Below are positions 10,643-21,222 of a stretch of 64,000 bases of DNA, in pieces. Origin of the DNA: Acheta domesticus (lineage: Eukaryota > Arthropoda > Insecta > Orthoptera > Gryllidae). Each line of letters begins with the position of its first letter. Position 1 is the first letter of the stretch. A program made the translations under genes and the position numbers. A model generated the notes under the pieces. That model was not told the DNA's origin, did no database searches, and was given only the letters and a program-made list of their open reading frames with translations. The stretch covers positions 35,767,221 to 35,831,220 of the forward strand of contig JAHLJT010009419.1 in assembly GCA_031308135.1 (NCBI GenBank), written 5' to 3'.

Positions 10643-13600
10643 TTACTTTCCCGTATACTATACATTTAGTATAGGGAAAGTTACGTAATGCTGCGCGGAA
10701 ACCGGCGGATTTTCAGCAGAAAATCTCTTTATTACAGGGCCCAGGTAATGAAAAAGTGGATAACTTCAGTTGCTAAATTAAGAAGAAAAAAACTCATAAC
10801 ACGTGATGCAGCCAGAATCCCTGTTTTGTGGGTCCTTGGTACAGAAAACCCAATTGAAAACGAAACGTTTCTTCGTCTGTCCGTCTGTCCATCCGTCTGT
10901 CTGTCTATCCGTCCGTCTCGCCGTCCGTCTGTCTGTCCTCTGTCTGTGTCTGTCCGTCCGTCTGTCCGCCTAACCGTCCGTCTGTCCATCCGTCTGCCCG
11001 TCCATCTATCCGTCCGTCTGTCCGTCCGTTTGTCCGTCCGTCCGTCTGTGAACAAAGCTTGCGACTAAACCGCTCAGCTGATTTTCTCCAAAATTGATAC
11101 TCTCCGGTAGATCTAGCTGATCTCCTGGCCCCTTGAATTTGAAACCGATATTTTAATTTGGGGGGGTATTTTACCTGAAACCCCCCGACATTTTCAAAAT
11201 GTTCTCACAAAAAGTTCCAAGTTTTATCTTTAAACTTCTAGTAAGAATAAAGTAAAATACACTTATTAAGGAGGCATAGTTCCGATTTTAATGGATAACT
11301 CTCAATTTTCAAAAATTGCAAAAGTTTGAATTTTATTCGGCGTGTTCCTTCAACTATAAAATTGGAGATAGAAATTTTTTCCTTCAAATAAAATTTGTTG
11401 TTCACGGTGAGTTATTTCTTTAAGGTCATGTAATTTGTTTTTTGAAAATTTTAGTATTTTTCGCGCAATATTACGTGCAATATGTGTAATGTAAGAAAAT
11501 AACATAAGATTTTCTCAAGAACAGTTCTAAATTTTTTCTTTAAACTTTTGGTAGGGTAATAGATGTACTCTATTTGACGACACAAACGCCATATTGCTCT
11601 ATTATTTTGTTTTTTCAAAAATTGCAAAAATGTAATTTTTTTTGACTTACCCCTCACGTTGTTAATATTTATATTAGAGATTTCTTGACATTATGAGTAC
11701 ATGTGCTTTAAATAATATCAAGTAAAGTTTCTCTAGAACTCAACTGTTTTCTGTGAAACACACAAACGCCATTTTTTCATAAATAGTATCAAATTATTCC
11801 TTCAAACTTTTCCTACAGATATTGCACTCTTTAATACTAATTGCACTCTTAAATATGCCGTAAATTTTATTTTTGTTTTTTTGTCTTTTTCGTAAATTAC
11901 ACAAATATATTTTTTTGAAATGTTTCTCAAATCTTTAATATGCACATTACCAACAATTTGTGAACATTTTTATATTTGTGAATGTAAGTGCTTCAAATTA
12001 AGTTTTTTGAAAACTCAAAAATTTTCTGTGAAAAAGAGCTTTAAATTTCCCAATTATATTAGCGCTTAAACATCATTTTCATAAAAACAGCTACAATTTT
12101 TTCAAAGAAGATTGCATTTTGGACGAAATTTTATTGTTATTTAATATTCTTAAACAAGTGGCGCTACAGAATTGCATAGACTTTCCCGTATTAGTTTTCT
12201 ATTTCCTTGGGTCTTCGCTAGCTATTCGGAATTGCCAATTACTCTTTCTTGCCAGCTACTATCTATCACCGCCAAAAGTACATTTTTTTGTCATTTTCTT
12301 AATTTTTTCGGTGTCCTATTGGTAGAACGAAAATATTAATTTTAGAATATTAAAGAACACAAAAACCTAGCTCTAAATGGCAATTTTCTTTTAAAAATTA
12401 TGTGCCGTTTTAAAGAAAATTGCGTTTTAGCGCTACTAAAAATGCGAAATTTGAAGGTCATTTTCACTGAAAATTTTTGAGTTTTCAAAATACTTTAATT
12501 GAAGTAATTTGAAGCACGTACACTCACAAATATAATAATGTTTACAAATTGCTGGTAATGTGAATATAAAAGATGTGAGAGATCGTTTAAAAAAATTACA
12601 TATGTGTAATTTTTGAAAAAACAAAAAAAATACTGAAAATAAATATTACTTCATATTAAAGAGTGCAATTAGCACTATCCGTTCCAAAAGTTTGAAGAAA
12701 AAATTTGCAGCCATATATGAGAAAATGGCATTTGAGCGTTTCTGAAAATGCTGGTTTGAGCTAGTATTCACAGAAAACGGTTGTGTTTTCAATAAACTTT
12801 ACATGACATTATTTAAAGCACATGTACACATAAATATAATAATGTGAACAATATACCGCTAGTATAAATATTAACGACGTGAGAGACAAGTAAAAAAAAT
12901 CATTTTTGCAAATTTTGAAAAAAAAAAAGAATACAGCAATATGGCGTTTATGTCATCTCATAGGGTATATTTACCACTATCCCTACCAAAAGTTTAAGGA
13001 AAAAAAGGTGGAGCTGTTTTTGAGAAAATGTACTTTTTGTAATTTTTTAAAATTGCACATATTGCACGCAATATTGCGTGAAAACTACTAAAATTTTCAG
13101 AACAATGTACATGACCTTAAACAAAGAACTCACTTTGGAGAGCACATTTTATTTGATGGAAAAATATCTTCAATTATGCAGTTGGAGGAAGACACCGAAA
13201 AAATTCAAACATTCACAATTTTCGAAAATTCAGAGTTATCCGTGAAAATCGGACCCATGCCATGTTAATAAGTGTATTTTCTCTATTCATACAAGAAATT
13301 TAAAGAAAAAAATTGGAGCCGTTTTTGAGAAAATTTTGAAAATGTCCGAGGAGATTCATGTAAAGTACCCCCTAATTTTGAAGAATCTTTTTCAAAATCT
13401 CAAAGCTTCGACTAGAATCAGATCGATCGGGGAATATCCATTTTGAAAGAAATCGTATGTATGGTTTAGGCGCTAGCAGTGTTCACAGACGGGCGGATAG
13501 ACGGACAATCGGACAGACGGACAGACGGACGTTTACCTTTCAATTGGTTTTTCGGTATCAAAGACCTACAAAAGAGGGATTCTGGCTACACCACGTGTTA

Positions 13601-13770
13601 GGGGATTTTTTTTCTTAATTTAGCAACTGGTTTTATCCACTTTTTCGTTAACACGGCCCGGCAATGAATTTTTTTCCGCCGAAAATTGACCATTTTTTCG
13701 CGTAGCATTACATAACTTTCCCTATAGTACGTATATCACTCCGTGTATACGTACGTATACGGGAAAGTAA
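10643..13770. mobile_element. Giant fold-back (long inverted repeat) MULE-type element, non-coding
   Basis: This 3,128-bp element is almost entirely an inverted repeat. The left arm runs from TTACTTTCCCGTATAC (10643) to about 12155. The right arm runs from about 12346 to GTATACGGGAAAGTAA (13770). A loop of about 190 bp lies between. Matching landmarks, read inwards, are the CGCGxxGCATTACxTAAC outer block, the TGCTAAATTAAG block, CCCTGTTTTGTGGGTCC, the GTCC tract (10870-11050; inverse at 13490-13530), TTTTGAAAATGTCC, AAGGTCATGTAC, GCGCAATATT, and AATATTAAAGAACACAAAAA beside the loop. Each tip is itself a short palindrome (TTTCCCGTATAC ... TATAGGGAAA). No transposase is present. It is placed with the Mutator-like family because a related copy at 41-44 kb encloses such a transposase. 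Confidence 0.88.
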
Positions 13771-13774
13771 TTAA

Positions 13775-14435
13775 TATTTTCGTTCTACCATGAGAAAGTC
13801 GAAAAATTGTGAAAATATCAAAAAAATATTTTGGGTGGCGGTAGATGGGAGTTGGTTTTCTCAATGAAACGTATTTATCAAAAATACATCTTCAAATAAG
13901 GTCATGCTTAATAGTTTGAAAATACGAGTAGTTTTTCTATAATTCCATGACAAACATAATAGCTCGCTCTAAATTTACTTCTCTTCAGACAGCCGGATGC
14001 GTTGTCAATTAGAATTTGCAAATTTATGTATTATTTCTTTGTTCGTTTTTACATTCGGCATTTTGTTATACATTTAAACATTAATCTTTTAGAAATTATT
14101 TGTTTTGAAATATTTTAAATAAAAACTGCTAGCTCTTTAAGGTAGTATCGACAATACAGCGAATGCAACGATTGAATTCCGTTCCGCCGTCGGGAATTTC
14201 TGTAAATTACGCGTCATTTTTGTGACTTGATGTAGCTGAATGGTATAAGGTTATATTTTTCCAATACAAGTTTACAAATCTTTTGTATTTAATTTTATGC
14301 AATTGTAGAATTCACATAGTTTTGACAACACTGAGATGGAAAAAGTGTTCTTCGCTTCTTGGTTGAATTGGACGTTTTAAAATAATAGCTAGCAGGGCAG
14401 AAAGTGCAGTATTTTAATCCTATAATACGGAAATA
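13775..14435 (+). mobile_element. Second core type of the MULE-like family
   Basis: About 650 bp matching 41035-41690 in inverted orientation. Shared blocks include GGCGGTAGATGG, TCAAAAATACATCTTCAAATA, CAGACAGCCGGATGCG, TTCTTTGTTCG, AGTTTTGACA and CGCTTCTTGGTT. It begins immediately after the right tip of the fold-back copy. Its first bases resemble the loop (TTCGTTCTACCAT), suggesting an alternative interior for the same family. Confidence 0.75.
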
Positions 14436-14652
14436 CTTTTACATACTTAATACTTTTCCATTAATACGGAAAAGTATGTGCTGTTGTAGCACCACTAGTT
14501 TTTAACAGGTGGTTAGTGAAACGTATTGTTTATACTGTCCAATTTTCAGCATTTTCAGACTTTCAAAATGTTCTAGATGATTCATGACATGATGTGGCTG
14601 ATTAAAAAAATTCAACGATTTCAATTACTGTTGTTGCATGTTTTGGACGCAG

Positions 14653-14818
14653 GTCGTCGTGTGGAGAGCCGAAAACTGGGCGCTATGTACTACTATTACC
14701 TGCCGTGCGGGGCGCTAGTGGCGGTCAACGCCGTGTGCCTGGTGATGACAATTTGCCGCATCCGCGAATTGCGCCGTGATGCCCTGTTCCTGAAGCAGGA
14801 GCCTGGCTTGATCCAGAG
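14653..14818 (+). CDS. Gene A: Methuselah-like GPCR, TM5 exon (internal)
   Basis: The acceptor AG is at 14651-14652 (TTTTGGACGCAG) and the donor GT at 14819 (ATCCAGAG then GTACTG). The exon enters with two bases of a split codon and leaves with AG of the next (phase 1 in, phase 2 out). The product is a polar stretch (RRVESRKLGA), a hydrophobic helix (about 22 residues from MYYYYLPCGALVAVNAVCL), and a basic intracellular segment (RIRELRRDALFLKQEPGLIQ). This arrangement fits TM5 and the third intracellular loop of a Methuselah-like receptor. Splicing to 20859 completes an AGC codon and keeps the frame. A CT microsatellite starts about 20 bp past the donor. The preceding intron from 2602 is about 12 kb unless an unseen TM4 exon divides it. 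Confidence 0.85.
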
Positions 14819-14837
14819 GTACTGCGCTTACGCCCAC

Positions 14838-14887
14838 GTGTATCTCTTCTCTCTCTCTCTGTCCATCTCTCTCTCTCTCTCTCTCTG
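14838..14887. repeat. CT microsatellite next to the TM5 exon donor
   Basis: A TCTC-rich run of about 50 bp in the intron just after 14818. Confidence 0.9.
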
Positions 14888-14889
14888 CT

Positions 14890-15690
14890 ATTTTTGCAAA
14901 CACCACATTGTTCACTAGGTTAAAAAGTTCGAAGCGTGCGCAATTGCATAAATTACGTAACATGGCTGATCGTAGTTTGTACACTGAGCAGTTGGTTACA
15001 GTTAATAAAACATGTTAATTGAAAGTGAATGTTGCACACACATTTCAGAGATTGTAATGTGAAGTTAACACAATTAACAATTGTAGGAGTAGGAGCAAGA
15101 GAGACGTATGTCTGCTCTGTTGACCGAGATAGCTCACTGGTGAGTTTATTTGACATGGTTGGAGGGGCGAAATCTCTTCGCGGTTGCCAGTTCTATACAC
15201 CCATACAAAGCTAGCTTTCATTTATTGTAAGTTAGAAATGTAATCTAAGCTACTTTATAATTAAAGAAGATACATGAGCACATGATAAACAAATTAAGAG
15301 TTTTTGGTAAGGTGTCCGATGTTTATAACGTTAGTCGAATGAATTGCATCCCGGTTCCAAGAATTTTGCGAGGCCGCTGCACGCCGCCTCAGGAAGCGTA
15401 TAAGGTGAAATTCATCGAATTGCTGGCGAGGCGGTGCGGCGGAATCGCGCAATCTTGCAACAGCCATGTTGCTGAATCTCATTGCTACAGTAAATGATTG
15501 AATATAAGGTTACAAATTAGAATCATAACTTGTACGAGGCTGGGCTGCAATTTTTTTAATATACATTTATTCATGAATGGATATACATAGTTCAGTATTA
15601 TATATACTACATCATATGTATTTTTACGACTTGTATTTAACTTAAATGCTAACCTTAAAATTATATCTAACTACACATGAATAGGAAACT
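14890..15690. other. Gene A intron, no gene seen; GC-rich imperfect palindrome
   Basis: At 15365-15465 there is a GC-rich stretch with inverted similarity (GCACGCCGCCTC against GAGGCGGTGCGGC). It stays open on both strands for about 60 codons. Nothing recognisable is encoded; a small repeat is as likely as anything else. Confidence 0.45.
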
Positions 15691-17037
15691 CACAGAGCAC
15701 CTATGGGATTAATTCAGATCTGAAAATTTGCTGAGGAATGAATCTAATGGGTATCTATTTTTTATTGTGGTTGGGAGCTGGTAGGTGGTGGCTAAGTCGT
15801 AATGGGTTGCTTGGGTTACAGAGTTTATTTTTGAGAAGAAATTGTTTGATAGGAGCGCAATATGGTGAACTATAGGGGGTAAATTCAATTCTTTGTGCAG
15901 TTGAGGGTTTGAGATAAACCAGGGTGCATGAGTGGCAAATTCTTAATTAAATTGATGACTTCATTTGGGGAATTATAGTTGATTTTGTATGGTACATTAT
16001 AGTTGGGGGCTGCTACTATTTCGAGAGTGTTTGAATCAAGTGGTGGGGTGGTATTCGGAGTGAATGATTTGGCGAAGTGATCGGCTAATGCTTCAGCCTT
16101 CTCATAAGAAGCGAATTTCTTGCCCGTTGGAGTTGTTAGTGGGGGTATGTATTATTACTTTCTTTTTTAAAGATATTTTTCGTGAATTGCCACATGTTGT
16201 TATTTGTGCTTAGAGATTAGATTAAATAATTGTAAACTGTTTCTTTATGTTCCCTTAATGATTTTTTTTACTATGTTGGTCAATAAATTTAGCTCTATCT
16301 TAACTTGTGGGTTTCTTGTGATGCACCAAATTCTTCTTGTTTTGTTTCTAGCGTTAATTATCGTATGTTTTTTGGAAGTTTTTTATTAAGATCCTTGATG
16401 GTGTGGGGATAAGTATTATTATTAAGAGTGTTGATTGTATTAATTATTATAATGTTTAAGAGAGCTATAGATTGTTCTATTTCTACGGGAGATTTTAACT
16501 GAGATGTTTTTTATTAAATAATGCTTTTAAATTTTTTTCAATGGATATTTTGTGTGTTTAGTGAGAGGGTTGGTGTTTGAGAGGGTGTGATTTGTTGAGT
16601 TGAGATGATGGTTGGCAGATGGTCTGAGTCTAGCTCAAAAAAGGGAGCTGAGTGAAAAATGGTTCGAGTGTTGGAAATTGTAACGTCTAAAATATCTGGG
16701 TGTTTATTATGATCTATGGGGTATGAGTGATTTCTGCTGGTATAATTAACTGAAGTTTGAGGTCTGTAATTATTTTACTGAGTTGGTCGCCTGCAGTATT
16801 GGTATTTCTGCATCCTCAAAGGATATTTTTAGTATTTAGTTCTCCAAGCAGCAGAGGGCGAATTCATCTAGAACAGCAAAGAAATATTTGTATCGGGAAT
16901 TTTTGTTTTCGGAGGTTTGTAAGCAGCTATTAATGTTAGTAATCTATTATTTAAAGGGAATTTAATTGATATAGTTTCAAGGCCTGGGGTATGTGGAAGA
17001 TTGGTTTGGATATATGGTATAGATTTTTTTATTAGAA

Positions 17038-17300
17038 TTAATACCCCGCCTCCGTTGCATTTACTCTGTAAGTTCTGACAACATTATAGCCTTCTATATT
17101 AAATGAGTTATCTGGGTGTAGATGTGCTTCAGTTATGCATGCTAGATTGATTTGTTTATCCTTTATAAAGTAGATTAGTTCTAATTTTTTATTGTTGATG
17201 CAGTTGGCATTCCAGTTGAGTAGGTTTTTATTATCTTTATAGTAATGTTGCATTATTGTAATTAAAAAGGCTGAGAGAGATGCCTGTAAATTGCTGACTA
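17038..17300 (-). pseudogene. LINE ORF2, apurinic-type endonuclease N-terminus
   Basis: The reading LLNWNANCINNKKLELIYF, then LACITEAHL and EGYNVVRTYR, matches the start of the exonuclease/endonuclease/phosphatase fold of Jockey-like ORF2 proteins. There the first N and the E of 'TE-hL' are catalytic. Continuation (GGVLILIKKS and so on) is in another frame after about 17045, so it is frameshifted. Later parts are interrupted by stops. Confidence 0.75.
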
Positions 17301-17488
17301 TTGTTGGGATGATATTATTAATAATATTAACTAAAAAGCAGGTAATTGAGTTAATAATGTAATGTATGAAAGAGTTATTATTGGAATTATTCATAAAAGG
17401 AGGTTGTGTGGATCGGTTATTGTTGGGTTGGTTGTTTTGATTTGTATTTTGGGGAGGGTTTGGAGCAAAAGTGAAGTTTGGAATATTA

Positions 17489-18790
17489 TTACATTGGGAA
17501 GATTAGGGAAGTTTTGTGATGTGAATATTGGGGGAGGATTGTTTTTGATTTACCTTTATTATTGCCTGAATTTGGGTTATTTGAGGGGGATTCTATTAGT
17601 TTTTTATATGGGCATTCTATAGATCTTGGATCAGCTCTGTGCGATCCTTTGCAATGTCTACAGGTCAGAGGTAGGTCTTTCTGAGGGCAATTAACAGAAT
17701 AGTGATCCTTTAAACAGAAAATACACGCGATTGAATTGTTACAATTATTCTTCGTGTGTCCAAAGTCCAAGCAACGCATACACTGTTCTGGTCCTTTTGG
17801 TCTTCTTCTTCTCTCTGGTTTGACACTAATGTTACAGATCTGATTAATTAGTAGCACTTGTTCAATATTTTGACTATCATTAAAGTCTGCGGCAATTACA
17901 GGAATGGGCACGTTGTTTTTATGAAGTCTTGTTACACTGATGATGGACGGGTAATTGTGTTGTAGGTCTTCGATTATTTCCTGTGCTGTGATTGTCGGGT
18001 GAATATTTTTGAAGACGACAGAAATTTTTTTATTTGCCGGATCTTTGTAAGTGTGGTACTGTCTCTTGGATTCAATAAGATATTTGAGAGCTTTTCTGAA
18101 GTCTGCTATTTATTTGAACATTAGATTAATTCTGTTGCCATTATAATCTGTTGTAAATAGGTTTGTGAGTTTGTTTTTGATCTCTTTATTGAATTCCGAG
18201 ATATTATGGATATTATTTACAAAAATGGGAGGGATTCTTAGATTTTCGTCTTCTTGAGGCGAAGTGACATTGGCAAACTCAAATCTTTTGTCTTGGTGTG
18301 ATAGTTTCCCTAGCGGAGAAAATCTGTTTCCAATTGGTCTATTATATTGAGTTGATTCTGTAGTGGATGGTTTCTTATTTGGAGGAAGGTCTATTTCGCC
18401 TGAGTTATGAGATCTTTTAGCACTGTTAATATTTAGTAACGACTCACTGTTATTGTCGGAAATGTCTCCTTGGCCGCTAACTGCATCATTTACTGAGCTG
18501 AGGTTACCAACCTGGAGGTTTCCGTCCCCGATATGTTGCGAGCTGCAATAGGTACCTTGAACATTTGCAAGCTGTCCGTTCTGCGTATTTAAGGCAAACT
18601 GTAGATTTTGGCAGCTAGGATGGGCACCGAACACTTGCTGTTGTTGTTGAATCTGCTGGGCACTGCTGCTGGCAGTGGGGCTGCTGCTGGCACTGTCAAT
18701 GGCACTCTCGCTGCCGTATAGAGTTGCCGTGGCTCCTGCAATGCTGCGACCTAGGTCACAGCTGGCTGAATGGGGCTCATCGTTAATTAT
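17489..18790 (-). pseudogene. LINE ORF1 (gag-like, three CCHC-type zinc knuckles), one premature stop
   Basis: The frame is open from beyond 18634 (glutamine- and serine-rich N-terminus with QQIQQQQQ) down to 17489. A single in-frame TAA at 18110-18112 interrupts it. After the stop come a segment like the region that precedes zinc fingers in insect gag-like proteins (YHTYKDP to RRRRPKGPEQ) and the knuckles CMRCLDFGHTKNNC, CIFCLKDHYSVNC and CRHCKGSHRADPRSIEC. Proteins of this kind bind LINE RNA in a ribonucleoprotein particle. The true start was not fixed; the frame is open to about 18790. ORF2 follows closely downstream, as in Jockey elements. Confidence 0.82.
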
Positions 18791-18799
18791 AACTGATAA

Positions 18800-20160
18800 A
18801 CTACTGTCGGTTTATGGCGCACTGTATAATTGCTGTTTGTACTTCACTTCACTACACGAGTATTTCACTGTTACACGCTTATGAAGTTCACTACGTAACT
18901 GCACTGACTAGGCCGGAGCGAGCGATGTTGTCGCCACGGCGGTTCGGCGCTGAATGCTGGGCTGCAATGTAGTACGTGATAAGAGTGTGATATTAAATAT
19001 TCAATTGTAGATTTTTTTTAGAAGCTTGCTCCGACATACAGAAATTTGCAGACATACAGAACAGAACAGACATACAGAACAGATATCGCTAGTTCAAATA
19101 TGGAAATACTTTTGAACAACATTCATGAAACGAAACGGTTTGATAAACAAGAAAGAAAATTCATTGAAATATATAAACGTATACACTTAACCTGTGTTAA
19201 GACAATTCGTTTCGAAGAAATTACGTTGATAGGAGATATAAAAGCACATTTTAATTTCAATATTATTGTTCATTCACGATCAATGACCTTTATCAAATAT
19301 CCAATTTTCTGTAGATTGTTGATAAGAAAACTATTATAATTGCAGATTTCCAATTGTTCTTTCATTTATAAAATTGTAAAATAGTATATTTCTCATCATT
19401 TTTACGAGGGTGGTAACTAGGGCCTTGTCCACAAAAACAAGAAATTTTCAATCCTATAAATGTAAAATGGTTAATTTTACAACCAAATGTTTTAGGAACT
19501 TGTGTGTAGGAAATTACTTTCATTTTATAAAATAAAATTCTTTGTGGGATTGACACTTCTGGAGATATTAAAAAATGGCAAAAAAGCACCTTCACACGGC
19601 TTACTTCCTACATTCAGAATTTTTATTGTTTATGCAGTAGGTACCAACAAACAATCATGTCAAGTTTCAAAACTTCCGAATATTTTAGTCGATTTGTCTA
19701 ATTTGCCTACGCTGTAATTATATAAAATCTGGCTAGGACGAATTCTAAAAAATATTAGTAATACTCTGAAGTGTAAATTGCGTTTACAGGTAATTGCGCT
19801 GTGCATGTGAATTGTTACAGAGGGATTAAATTGTTAAATACAGCGTGAACAAATTAATCAACGTCAGAATTCTTTGTTACTTATTATGAGAGTATTCAGC
19901 ATTCTGGTATAAATGACACCCCCGTTGACTGATGGAGACTATCATAGAGGGTGTGATCTGAAATGCAAGCTGTTGTTTCTAAGTGTGTATATGTGTGCGC
20001 ATGCCTGTGTCTTTACGGACATTCTACGGAGTTGCTACGGACGTCGGGAGTGCTAGAGCCGGTATTCAGAGGGATTGGTCAGAGAGCATTGCGCATACCT
20101 AACCTGTGCTAATTACGTGTGCCTACCTCGCTAATGAACGTGCAGCTGCGACTGGCAACG
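18800..20160. other. Gene A intron, no gene seen
   Basis: AT-rich. A small direct repeat (ACATACAGAACAG) occurs at about 19050-19085. Open frames at 19046-19339 and 19502-19717 show no recognisable domain and are left uncalled. Confidence 0.5.
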
Positions 20161-20175
20161 GGAATTCTAAAGACG

Positions 20176-20858
20176 ATGTTAGAGATCTGGCTACTGATCA
20201 TAGAGCTTAAGCTATTCTAATTTTCTGGTCCGTGTTGTGAAGAGCGTAGATCCTAAACTTGGCCAATGTGACGCACTTTCCTGTACGTGATTCTGGTGCA
20301 ATAACAGGAGTCTAGAACAGATGTTACGAGCGGGTTACGGGGCGTAATGGGTGCGCTGCGGACACATGCACAGGAACATTAGCTACGCGACATGTGTCCG
20401 CAGCGTGCTGCTGTAAGTGAAGCTGCTGCTGACGGCGAGCGTAATAGAGAAGAAGTAGCAGGAGCTAAGCATAGTTGTTCAGCTTTCTTATTGTTCCTAT
20501 CCATGCTGTGAAGGGTGTTGTTCCAACGTTGTGTAGAGTTTATGTTGTGCTAATGTTCGTGTCCCAGCCGTGAAGGGCATTGTTCTAAAGCCGTGTGGAG
20601 GTTAAGCTAGGCTAATGTTTCTGTCCACAGCTCACTGCTATACGTGAGGGTGCTGCTGACGGTGGGCGTGATAGAGATGTTACAGGACCTAGTTAGAGCG
20701 CATAGTGCCTCAGCTATGCTACTTTTCATATCCGTGCTGTGAACGGTGTTGTTCCAAAGTTGTGTGGAGGTTAAGTTGTGATATTGTTCGTGTCTGTGAT
20801 GTAAAAGGTGTTCCAAAGCCATGTGGAGATTAAGCTATGCTAATATTCGTGTCCGCAG
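20176..20858 (+). repeat. 228-bp tandem repeat carrying decoy copies of the next exon's 5' border
   Basis: The true acceptor at 20857-20858 (GTCCGCAG then CGCGCTGCTGTACGTG) is preceded by two diverged copies of the same intron/exon border. One has CAG ending 20403, then CGTGCTGCTGTAAGTG. The other has CAG ending 20630, then CTCACTGCTATACGTG. Spacing is 227 and 228 bp. Between them a sub-repeat of about 65 bp recurs (core GTGAAGGGTGTTGTTCC, TTAAGCTATGCTAAT). The first echo has a stop at its fourth codon. The second stays open (see 20631-20742). Confidence 0.85.
20631..20742 (+). CDS. Possible alternative terminal exon of gene A (echo exon)
   Basis: After the acceptor CTGTCCACAG (ending 20630) the frame that fits the 14818 donor (AG plus C) reads SSLLYVRVLLTVGVIE, clearly related to the genuine SALLYVKLLLTAGVLE. 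It then continues MLQDLVRAHSASAMLLFISV to a TGA at 20740-20742. If used, it would give a receptor with a divergent TM6 and no TM7. It may equally be a dead duplicate. There is no transcript evidence here. Confidence 0.3.
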
Positions 20859-21222
20859 CGCGCTGCTGTACGTGAAGCTGCTGCTGACGGCGGGCGTGCT
20901 GGAGCTGGGGCTGGAGGCGGCCGTGTGGGCGTTCCGTCCCCACGTGTCTCCGAAACCCTATGGCTACTTGCACGCCCAGGACGTGTCTTACATATTCTCC
21001 GCGCTGGGGAGCTTCCTGGACGTGGCGCGCGCGGGGGCGGTGCTGTGGCTGGCCGTGGGGCGGTGGGAGCGCGCGCGAGCGGCCTGGCGTTCGCTACGCG
21101 CCCGCCTTCCCCTTCGTCGGCATGCCCCCACCAACGCCGCTGCAGCCCGCAGGAGCACGCGCACAACCACCCCCACCAACACCAACAGCTCGTCCGCCTC
21201 GAGCGAGACGGAGCGACTCTAG
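20859..21222 (+). CDS. Gene A: Methuselah-like GPCR, last exon (TM6, TM7, C-terminus)
   Basis: The acceptor CAG ends at 20858. The first base completes the AGC codon begun at 14817-14818. The product has TM6 (ALLYVKLLLTAGVLELGLEA, then AVW), an extracellular loop (FRPHVSPKPYGYLHAQD), TM7 (SYIFSALGSFLDVARAGAVL, then WLAV) and an arginine-rich cytoplasmic tail (GRWERARAAWRSLRARLPL). The tail ends in a Thr/Ser/Asn-rich segment, with stop TAG at 21220-21222. Length and order match the end of Methuselah-like family B receptors. The exon is very GC-rich, like the exons of gene B. Other open frames on this exon are shadows. Confidence 0.88.

Larger units (their letters stand above)
15700..18790 (-). 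mobile_element. Jockey-like LINE, partial and decayed
   Basis: Read right to left on the - strand. A gag-like ORF1 (about 18790-17489) is followed by the endonuclease part of ORF2 (from about 17230) and remnants of the region before the reverse transcriptase. These remnants include a KKFASYEKAEALADHFAKSF-like stretch at about 16060-16130, typical of Jockey-clade elements just upstream of the RT. The catalytic RT is absent; the element breaks off near 15.7-15.85 kb. ORF2 has many stops and frame changes. It lies in the intron of gene A between 14819 and 20858, antisense to the gene. Confidence 0.8.
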
